From Gambelia wislizenii (taxonomy: Eukaryota; Chordata; Lepidosauria; Squamata; Crotaphytidae), in assembly GCA_030847615.1 (NCBI GenBank), contig JAUMIR010000001.1, forward strand, positions 33,851,501 to 33,915,500: a stretch of DNA of 64,000 bases, read 5' to 3'. Shown here in pieces: positions 55,971 to 64,000 of the stretch. A program made the position numbers and the translations under genes. Under the pieces are notes generated by a model. It did no database searches. It worked only from the letters and a program-made list of their open reading frames with translations, and was not told where the DNA came from. The first letter of the stretch is position 1; each line of letters opens with the position of its first letter.

Positions 55971-56226
55971 TTGTTGTTGTGTGCCCTCAAGTCATTTCTG
56001 ACTTATGGCAACCCTAAAGCAGATCTATCATTTCTGACTTATGGCAACACTACAATGAAACTATCACGGATTTTTCTTGGCAGAATTTGTTTGTCATTGC
56101 CTTTCTCTGGGGTTGAGAGAGAGTGATCTGCCCAAGGTCACCCGGTGAGCTTCCATGGCCGAGTGGGGATTTGAACCCTGGTCCCCAAATGTTCTAGTTC
56201 AACACTCAAATCATCACACCATGGCC
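55971..56226 (-). repeat. Sauria-type SINE with internal tail duplication
   Basis: Tail GTTGTTGTGTGCCCTCAAGTC, then CATTTCTGACTTATGGCAAC occurs twice (55994-56013 and 56031-56050). The B-box side GAGTGGGGATTTGAACCCTGG and tRNA-like start follow to 56226. Minus-strand, near full length. Confidence 0.85.
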
Positions 56227-56514
56227 TCAGGTGACAGATCTAGAAATACCATTAAATGGCACCAGATTGACAATGATTAATCTTTTTAAGTAATATTTTT
56301 ACCACTGTGCGGCACTATTTGGATATTTGATCTCAGGAACCAAAATATCTTGAGCTTTCTGAAATGATATTTTGTGATGCAATGGAATCTGTACTTATTT
56401 TTTCTCCTCCCAAACTGAAAATTCACTCCAATTTGAATGAAGAGAAGATCATGATGAATGATAAAAAGTCCTAGCACTTACATATTCCCAATTACTCCTG
56501 AAGAAGGGGGTGAA
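56227..56514. other. No feature recognised
   Basis: Unassigned sequence. Confidence 0.35.
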
Positions 56515-57590
56515 CATAAGAGAAATGTGTAGAATTTTGCATGGTGTGAAGAAAGTGGAGGAACACCTGAGGAGGTGGAACATTAAGAACAGAAGAACAC
56601 TGGGCCAAAACTAATAAAATGAATCTCAACAGGGAGAAATGTAGAGTACTACACTTAGGCAGAAAAAATGAAATGCAGAGATATAGGATGGATGACTCCT
56701 AATTTGATAGCTGTGCATGTGGAAAGATATCTAGGAGTCTTAGTGGACCGCAAACCGAACATGAGTCAGCAGTGTGATGTGATAGCCAGAAAAGCCAATG
56801 TGATTCTAGGCTGCATCAATAAGAATATAGTGTCTAGATCGAGGGAAGTAATTTATTTATTTATTTATACCCTGCTCTTCAGCCACAAGGCTATCAGAGT
56901 GGCTTACAAATTGTTTTAAGCAATAGCAATTAATCATCTATACTGCATTAAGCAGTTTCCAATGTGTGTTAGCTAATTGTGGTTGTTGTGTGCCTTCAAG
57001 TCATTTCTGATTGATAGTGACCCTAAGGCAAACTATCATAGGGTTTTTTAATAGTGCCACTCTATTCTGCTTTGGCCAGACCTCAGCAAGAATACTGTGT
57101 CCGGTTCTGGGCACCACAATTCAAGGATATTGACAAGCTGGAACATGTCCAGAGCAGGACAGCCAAAATGATGGGAGGTCTGGAAGCCAAGTCCTATGAG
57201 AAGCGGCTTAGGGAGTTGGGCATGATGAGCCTGGAGAAGAGAAGGTTAAGAGGTGACATGATAGCCATGTTTAAATATTTGAAGGGATGTCATATTGAGG
57301 ATGGGGCAAGCTTGTTTTCTGCTGCTCCAGAGACTAGGACACAGAGCAATGGATTTAAACTACAGGAAAAGAGATTCCACCTAAACATTAGGAAGAACTT
57401 CTTGCTGGTAAGAGCTGTTTGTCAGTGGAACGTGCTGCCTGGGGATGTGGTGGAGTCTCCTTCTTGGGAGGTTTTTAAACAGAGGCTAGATAGCCATCTG
57501 TTGGGAGTGCTTTGATTGTGTGTTCCAGCATGGCAGGGGGTTGGACTGGATGGACCTTGTGGTCTCTTCAACTTTATGATTCTATGAAGA
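56515..57590 (+). pseudogene. CR1 LINE 3' part with nested SINE fragments
   Basis: Plus-strand pieces: NLNREKCRVLHLG-like sequence at about 56620-56665, VERYLGVLVDRKPNMSQQCDVIARKANVILGCINKNIVSRSREV (56728-56850), then 57054-57515 encoding LYSALARPQQEYCVRFWAPQF...[62 protein letters not shown], and a tail ending TTTATGATTCTATGA at about 57585. Between them, 56850-57050 is a minus-strand SINE tail (TTATTTATACCCTGCTCTTC) followed by a truncated Sauria-type tail (GTTGTTGTGTGCCTTCAAGTC). Confidence 0.9.
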
Positions 57591-57875
57591 AGAAAAAAGT
57601 ACTTCTTCACAGTGTATAGTCGAACTGTGGAATTCACTTCAATGAGTGATGGCCACCAGACTGGATAGTTTTAAAAGGGGTTTGGACAAATTCATGGAAG
57701 ATCTATCAAAGGTTAGTAGTCATAAGTAAGATGGATTCCCTCCAGTACTGGGGGTTAGACTCATGTCTTGCTTGTGGACTTCCCATAGGCCACAGGTTAG
57801 TCTCTGTGGGATACAGAATGCTGGATGAAATAGGTCGTTATTATGATCCAGGATAGCTCTTCTTATGTATTTATG
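57591..57875 (+). mobile_element. Second CR1-type 3' end of another subfamily
   Basis: AGTACTTCTTCACAGTGTATAGT, GGAATTCACTTCAATGAGTGATGG, AAAAGGGGTTTGGACAAATTCATGG and TAGCTCTTCTTATGTATTTATG follow the 3' end layout of the classic avian/reptilian CR1. It starts directly at the end of the preceding CR1 tail. Confidence 0.75.
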
Positions 57876-59724
57876 CTCACTGCTACCTTAAAAAAAATAA
57901 AGGTATGCAAAACTTTCTGTACAGGAAATCAGTGGATTGGCGTGAATTGTTGGGCCTAATATTTGCTCAACTGAAGAGTAGCTGCCATGATATTGGAAAT
58001 TAATTCTGTTACAAGAGAACTAATTCAGTGTACCCAAAAATCATTTGCCATCAATCCAGAAGTCTTAATCTCTTCTACAGGAGATCCTATTTCAGACTGT
58101 GAGGCTGTTGCATGTAATATAGTGAAATGAAATCCCATTCCATCACTGCCACATTTGGAGAAACCTTAGCTCTGTTCATTAGGCACTTGTGTAAATGGAG
58201 TGTCCAAATGCTGCCAGGTGTTGGCTATTCCAGAAAACAGCTGAAGAGAAAATCTCAGCAAAAGGCTCAAAGGCTGAACTCAAATGCTTGAGAAGGGGAA
58301 GAGAAAACCAAAGTTAAAACAGGCAGAAGAAATTCTTAACTCACATTGCTCAAACAAGTGAGCAACAACCGGTCCTTTTACAATAGGCCATAAAGTCTTT
58401 AGGGTAAATTACCTCCCCACCAGCTGTCTGAGGCAAGAACAATTTAGTTGCCATTATATAAGACCTAAGCTTGCAAATGTTACCTTTTTTTTTTTTTTTT
58501 TGGCTTAAAAGTATTAAAATTCCCCCAGCCAGAATCACCTTCAGTGGCCATGCTGGCTGTGGTTTTGGAGAGTTGTCATTGCAAAAAGTAACTCCCATAA
58601 GCTCTGCATAAGACAATGGGTTGTTATGTACCTAGAATGCTCCTGCTATCCTAAACATGGATAAAAAAAGAAGAGATTCTTCAAGGTTCCTGATTTTAGA
58701 TCACAACCTCTCTTAACTGGTTTGCTAGACTTAAGAAAAATGGAAATACTGAAGGAAACCATTTTCTACTCTCTGAAGAATTTTAGCCTTCTGGTCATCC
58801 CCACTTTATTCATTCCAATAATAGGCGTAGCCTTGTTTTTGCCCGTGCCATCCTCCTTGGTGGTCTTTGAGAGCAGCTGAACTTTCATTTATGGTGAGAA
58901 GACCCTTCTTACCTTTTTCCCTCCATTCCTTCTAAGAGCACTTGATGTTGCTTTTGATAAGGTTTTGATTAACAGAGCTTACATATAGGACAGCTGTTGT
59001 AGAATGTTTCAAAATTTCAACCTATTCATAATGAGGACTGATCTAGATTAGAAAGACTGTCTTCCCTTCAATTTCACCATCATTTTTGAATGGTGGGAAA
59101 CGAATGTCATTCAGCCTATTGCTGAGTCTCATGACTGAATAAACTGCAAGGGAATTATGCCTGATTTGTCATATGTGCCACCACAAGGCAGAAGTTTGGG
59201 AAAGTTACCTTTGGCATTAACAGAACACACACACACACACACACCAATAGCACAGCCAGTGGGGGATTCTGGAACATGGGAGAGTTTAGGAGTTGTAGTC
59301 CTAAATGTAATTTTTCCAAGCTCTGCTGTAGGAGAAAGTCATTCAAGTACAGCTTCATTGGGTAAGATACACCTTCTTCAACTCTGTTGAATACATGTTG
59401 CAGTGATGGTATTGTGGTTGTGCTGGTGTATAGCAGTGCTGCTTTGGGACCCAGAGTATTCACTTGAGTTTGAGTTGTCAATTTTGATGGGTAAAATTAC
59501 ATGGCCAGAGCACAGCCCATTGGCTGTTCAATCACCTGCACAGCTTCCAAGAAGAAGGTGTTCTTTTGAATGGCCTTACAGTGTAGCACTGTTTTGTAGG
59601 ATAAAGCCCATTATTGAGACATTTTGTTTGTTTGTTTGCAGAGTCAAAGGCTTCTGGGCAGTGTATAGCCCTGGTGCATGAATTTGGTTATCTAAACCCA
59701 CCTCTGGATGTTCTGCTAGCTCAA
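57876..59724. other. No gene recognised
   Basis: Poly-T run at about 58485-58501 and (CA)n at about 59225-59244. No conserved domain in the short frames present. Confidence 0.4.
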
Positions 59725-60010
59725 GAGTGAGAAAAGTTCATCCTGTAGGCCATATGCAGCCATTGGTACCCTGTTTGGTGGCCACTGAAGTGCTCTTTGA
59801 AGCTACCCAAAGCCTCCAGACCCTTTTAAAAAAACAGCTCAAAATCACCAGAACCACCCCAAGACCTCTGAGCACCTTTAATACCCCCCCCAAAAAAATT
59901 GGTGGAAAATCACTTGAAAACAAAAGGGGCCCCTTGTTGAGTTTCTGGGTGTGCAAAGGCAGGTCAAGTAGTGGAAGGATCTTAAGATGGCCAAAGTGAT
60001 TTTGCATGAG
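59725..60010. mobile_element. Possible hAT-like remnant
   Basis: TCCTGTAGGCCATATGCAGCC near the left resembles the subterminal 'GGCCACATGCAGCC' wording of the hAT remnants at 17368 and 21774. Ends are not recognisable. Confidence 0.3.
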
Positions 60011-61298
60011 CTGGAAGAACAATTAGGCCATGTGAACTTTAGCTAAAAGATGGTAAAACTTGTCCAGGTCTTTAAAGCCACACTACTGTATTTGGATTAC
60101 AGTTGAGATGAAAGCAGGTTTGTGAAAGTGATAGGATGCTCTTATGGACAGAGCATTCTTCTGGCAGGCAGATGTTAAGTTCAAGACAGAATTATGGGTC
60201 ACTTCTGATGCTGCTTCCTCTCTGGGGGAAGGAAGAAGGCTGAGGTATGTAGTACTGTGACCCTTGATGGTGGGCTGAAGCAGGATCATCCAAGGAGACC
60301 TTACCTTTCAGGATTTCCACAGTGCTGGCTGTTTTTCCTTCATAGTGGGTGAAGGAACTGGCCAGCTCTTCAGCTCATTTCTGGTGCGACAGTCTGCTTA
60401 TGGTGACCCTCGTCAGCTTTGTATTCAAGTCCATCTAAATGGTAGGTCTGATTCTGGTCTCTGTGCTCCAGTGCTTGATAAATAACTTCCCTTTCATGGC
60501 TTATGTCTATTTTATGAACAACAGTATTGCTGATCCCCTCTGTGTCATAAACAGAGGAAGCTATCTTGCCTGCTTGCTCCAATAGTGAAGGGCAAGCCAG
60601 AGGTAATGCTAGTGAGGCTCTGGAGTCATGGAAGGGTGCTCATAGAGACATAGGGAAGCATGAAGCACCAGAGGACTTATGCTAGAAGAAGAAAGGCGTT
60701 CTTACTCTTTGGAGAAGAAGCCAGTTAAGAGTGGCCCATCCTGATGAAGCACTTTCTGTATTTTAGAGTCAAGAGTACTCTCCCCACATTTTGTCAGGGG
60801 AAAGCTATCCACCCAAGCATTCACACCGAAGGTCCAGGACTGAGAAGACCCACACCTTGGATTTTTGGATGAGTTAGACATTAGATGGGTGTTAAAAATA
60901 AGGGGGGGGGGAGATTGGCAAACCCTGGGAAAAGTTATTTTTGGACAACCACTTCCTGAATCCCACAGCTGGTATGGCTTATAGATAGATCTCTTCTTTC
61001 CCCACAAATGTTACAGGGCCTGAAGAATCATTGGGGAGCTTTTGTTTCTCAAATTGTGAAGCACAGCTGCTACATGTAGTTCCATTGATGGCCTTTTATA
61101 GGGCTTTCCACATTAATGTGTTGGAAGTGGCCTCCAAGAGGGTAGATTAAACAGAGTCCTAAGATGCTGGGACGCATCTCTCCAGGGCCCATGAACTGAT
61201 GTGCTTACATTGGTACAAGATGGACCAGTGCCAATTAAGAACTGAAGTAATTCTTTCCACCTACTTGGAAACTTTGCTGCATGAAACAGAAAGGAATA
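60011..61298. other. No gene recognised
   Basis: Single-copy-looking DNA without convincing frames, repeat ends or RNA gene features. Confidence 0.4.
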
Positions 61299-61725
61299 CA
61301 GTTGCCCCTCCACATTCGCAAATTTGGCATTCGCGGTTTTGAATATTTGCAGGTTTTGGGAGGGCCCCCTGCCTCCCAAAAGCCATGACACGGGGCCTCA
61401 GCAGGCCCCGGTTAAGGCCTTGGGCGGGAGGGGGGAGGGCCGGGGAGGCCTTCAAGGGACCTCCGGAGACGCTCTGGAGGCCCCATGAAGGCCTGGGGAG
61501 GGGGTGGGAAGGACCAGGGAGGCGATCATGGGGCCTCTGGAGATGCTCTGGAGGCCCCATGAAGGCCTGGGGAAGGAGGGGGAGGTGGGGGAAAGCGACT
61601 ATAGGGCCTCCGGAGGCCTCGTGGTCGCTTTGGTGGGGGAGGGGGAGGGCAGTTGTTATTCGTGGATTTTTCACATTCACGGGGGTCTGGGGAACCTAAC
61701 CCCCACGAATGTGAAGGGATGACTG
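61299..61725. mobile_element. GC-rich pogo-like element
   Basis: Ends CAGTTGCCCCTCCACATTCGC and CGAATGTGAAGGGATGACTG, with TA on both sides (61297-61298 and 61726-61727). The interior (61430-61620) is very GC/G-rich and contains two diverged copies of an approximately 110-bp unit built around GCTCTGGAGGCCCCATGAAGGCCTGGGG. Non-coding despite long frames on both strands. Confidence 0.78.
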
Positions 61726-61814
61726 TACATCCTTCTCTGACACAAGATTCCAGCCACTCAATTTGCTATATCAGGAAAAGGACTAGTACCTAAAAACCTT
61801 GGGTTAAGAATCCC

Positions 61815-62150
61815 ATATCCTCCAAAATTTTACAGATGAAAATTGAGACACATGTGGCCAAGCAACATCACAGTATGGTAAAAATGAGGGGAACATTATT
61901 AATGAGAAAAAACAAATAAGCTGGGAGATGCTACAGCATTTTACTTTTGCCTCAGTCTGCAGGGAAGGGAAATATTCCTTACCTCACCTCTTCCCAATGA
62001 ATTAATTCAGTACAAAGTACTATGTTTGTACTTTGAATTCAGTTTGCACCAATGGAAGTAACCTGAGGACAAAGGGGTATCATGAGAGGAGAAAAAACAA
62101 ACTGGGACATTTTAGAAGCATCTGGAAAAATAGGACAACAGAAGATTAAT
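61815..62150. mobile_element. MITE-D copy 2, right end lost
   Basis: ATATCCTCCAAAATTTTACAGATGAAAAT and GTGGCCAAGCAACATCACAGT match 47099-47458 in order (also TTTGCACCAATGGAAGTAACC). The terminal inverted repeat on the right is replaced by unrelated sequence near the following SINE. Confidence 0.65.
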
Positions 62151-62167
62151 CAGAACTATCCCTGTGA

Positions 62168-62412
62168 AAAGGAGAGCCAGCATGATGTAGTGGTTTCAGT
62201 GTTGGACTGTGACTCTGAAGACCATGATTTGAATCCCTGCTCAGCCACAGAAATCCACTGGGTGGCCTTGGGTAAGTCACACTCTCTCAGCCTCAGAGGA
62301 ATGCAAGGGCAACCCCACGCCCAGGAACAAATCTTGCCAAGTAAATCCTGTGATAGGTTTGCCTTAGGGTCACCATAAGTAAAAACTGACTTAAAAGCAC
62401 ACAACAACACTC
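62168..62412 (+). repeat. Sauria-type SINE
   Basis: GATGTAGTGGTTTCAGTGTTGG (A-box region), GATTTGAATCCCTGCTCAGCC (B-box), CTCTCAGCCTCAGAGGAATGC body, and GGGTCACCATAAGTAAAAACTGAC...ACACAACAAC tail. Near full length. Confidence 0.88.
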
Positions 62413-62893
62413 TCTGCTAGTCTCTGGAGGGTATGGAACTCAAATGCCTAAAGCTTTATGGCTAAGATTAGAAAGGCCTCCTGACTGAGGATGGGACCAT
62501 AAGTGATTTCTATTTTTTAAATTTATTTTTATTTTTATATTTTTGCAGGGCAGATAGTAAACTATACAGTACTTTACAGAAGTTAAAAGGTCCAGAGTAG
62601 ACCTGGATCCACTGCAGGTTTATCTCTGTTTTTGTAGCCCCGCTTTCCAACGCTCAATCATTTAAATCTAGCAGCAGTAAAATGATTTGCCCTTTTCCCA
62701 CTCACAATTTTAGTGATGGAATGAAGAAAGTGCAAGGTGGTTGGGAATGGAGCTTTGCGTGGAAAGACTGTAAGCTCACTTCATTTCCGGTAGCTGAAAC
62801 AAATTTCTGGGCTCTGAACACTTTGTCTCCTCTTCACAAATGTGTGTGTGTACACACACACTCACTGCAGCCAGGCTCTTGCTGTTGGATCTG
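62413..62893. other. No gene recognised
   Basis: Nothing recognised apart from a short TGTGTGTGTACACACACAC run at about 62841-62860. Confidence 0.4.
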
Positions 62894-63486
62894 GGAGATT
62901 ATCAGACAGGAACAAAAAAAGCATTCCTGTCCCGTAATCTCCACTCCCACCCCTTTCCCATCCCTGACCTGCCACAATCACACACACCCCCACTGCACTT
63001 ACCTCATCTCCCTTCAACAGCGCAGGAGTGTAGCTCCATTCACTTCCTGGATCGAAATCCCACAGATTCTTGTGAGAAGATGCAAGCACAGGAAATTCAA
63101 AAATAAAAACAAAAAGAACACGAAAAAATGCCAGCAAGCACAAAAACACACTTTAAAATGGTATAAGTAACCCAGGGAGGATCATAAAAAGTGTGTCACT
63201 TGCCTGGATGTCCCAATCTCACCCGGAAATGTTCTGGCAGGGACCTCCCATTGACACTAGGATCTCGCCAGCATAATGGGTCACCTTTTTGCTTGCAGGA
63301 ACATCTGTGACAGGAACAAAACAGGGGATATATTACTGGCTTCTCCTGTCAATAAAAAGCAGTGCTGGCGGAATAGCAGCAGAATGTGTGCATAACAAGG
63401 GGGGAACAACGTTGTCTGAAAAGGGTGCCCTTTTGTGATCTCTTGGTGTTTGTGTAACACCACTTTTAATGCATCTGATAATCTCC
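62894..63486. mobile_element. MITE-A copy 7
   Basis: Ends GGAGATTATCAGACAGG and GCATCTGATAATCTCC; flanks CTG and CTT are an imperfect duplication. Shared blocks: TGTAGCTCCATTCACTTCCTGG, TTCTTGTGAGAAGATGCAAGC, CCTGGATGTCCCAATCTCACC, GTCAATAAAAAGCAGTGCTGGCGG. Confidence 0.72.
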
Positions 63487-63589
63487 CTTGAGATTCTAGC
63501 AAAACAAAAAACCCAAAGTCACTTGTATAACTCAAAAGTCTGCCCTACCCTAGTATACTTCACCTCAGCAGTTCTTTCCATGTTGTTTC

Positions 63590-63944
63590 TGTGATGTACC
63601 AGAAACACGTTCACATTAACTTAATAAGATTTCTTTATTAAGCAAGGAAGTACATGCTAGTAACATGAGGCAAAGCCAGAACTGAAACCAATACAATGCA
63701 GGCACCAGATAAACCCTTACAGCGTGAGAATGGCATGTAGGGAGGGCAGGAGGAGTAGAGGCTGCCTCCAGGTGCTGCGACCTTGAAGCCTTCAGAGGAA
63801 CAGCATTCCCAGACCACATGGTGGGCTGGCTGCAGTCCAGAGATAGAAAGGCCCAGGCAGGGGAATCAGGCCAGGAACCAAATTCATGTCAGGATCTTCC
63901 ATGGAATCCACTCTAATACCCAGAATCCATGGATGAGCGTGACA
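63590..63944 (-). repeat. 3' LTR of a second chromovirus-type element
   Basis: 355 bp; minus strand begins TGTCACGCTCATCCATGG and ends GGTACATCACA. The layout matches the 32399 element: TTTATCTGG, then CAGTTCTGGCTTTG about 30 nt later, then TTAATAAAG. Sequence is clearly diverged, so it is a related but separate family. The body of the element lies to the right, outside the window. Confidence 0.85.
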
Positions 63945-63966
63945 TACTGCCCCCTCAAGGAGAAAC
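63945..63966 (-). other. Polypurine tract of the second chromovirus
   Basis: On the minus strand the LTR is preceded by TTGAGGGGGCAGTA, a purine-rich run in the position of the plus-strand primer. It shows the internal region continues rightward; the remaining bases to 64000 are too few for a coding call. Confidence 0.6.
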
Positions 63967-64000
63967 TCCCCTCCCCAAATCGCAACACACAGTCAGAGTA

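Noticed and set aside
61261..61722. Long GC-rich frames on both strands
   Set aside because: They arise from the G-rich tandem interior of the TA-flanked pogo-like element.

Overview
The window reads as squamate-reptile (lizard-type) nuclear DNA. The best evidence is the repeat mixture: tRNA-derived SINEs with the Sauria/Bov-B type 3' tail, a Bov-B LINE, many CR1 and L2 LINEs, hAT, pogo-like and Harbinger-like DNA elements, and a sushi-type chromodomain Gypsy element. Species cannot be named from sequence alone. No host protein-coding gene, rRNA, tRNA or CRISPR array was recognised. Every long reading frame I could interpret belongs to a transposable element, and the window looks intergenic or deeply intronic. 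Two weak exon-like patches (about 6328-6541 and 53842-53935) are listed with low confidence.

Family labels are my own. MITE-A: ends GGACTTTATCAGA or GGAGATTTTCAGA, inserted in a C-WWR-G-like target, about 200-620 bp, at least 11 copies. MITE-B: palindromic elements with TACAAATCCCAGGATTCC cores and TIRs near CATTCACACTACACAATTATA. MITE-C: GGGCTTGTCTAGAC ends and TAA duplication. MITE-D: ATACCTTCCAAC ends. MITE-E: GGCTGCTGCCACACTGCAG ends.

Layout: 1-13 kb is sparse repeats, including a solo LTR with a perfect 5-bp target duplication (3072-3637), a hAT element with a perfect 8-bp duplication (5748-5972) and a pogo-like element (11477-11770). 14-16 kb is a nested pile: Bov-B interrupted by MITE-E (holding a SINE) and by an LTR (holding a foldback MITE-A). 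18-30 kb carries hAT, Bov-B, L2, CR1, Harbinger-like and pogo-like pieces. 30.4-39.2 kb is a CR1 on the minus strand whose ORF1 is split by a near-complete Gypsy/sushi chromovirus (32399-38108) with two LTRs, gag, protease, RT, RNase H, integrase and chromodomain, all mutated. 39.3-41.3 kb is a second CR1 piece holding a 659-bp palindrome centred on a foldback MITE-A. 41-54 kb has L2, hAT, a three-level nest at 45863-46620, paired inverted repeats at 49.4-50.5 kb and an L2 split by another LINE (51415-53223) with a 7-bp duplication. 54-64 kb has a CpG-rich repeat, CR1, SINEs, a GC-rich pogo-like element and, at the right edge, the LTR of a second chromovirus that runs out of the window.

The parts do not form a pathway. 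Their relation is chronological: nesting order gives relative insertion ages. The most informative structures are the putative self-priming signal of the chromovirus, the MITE-centred CR1 palindrome, and the locally abundant MITE-A family.
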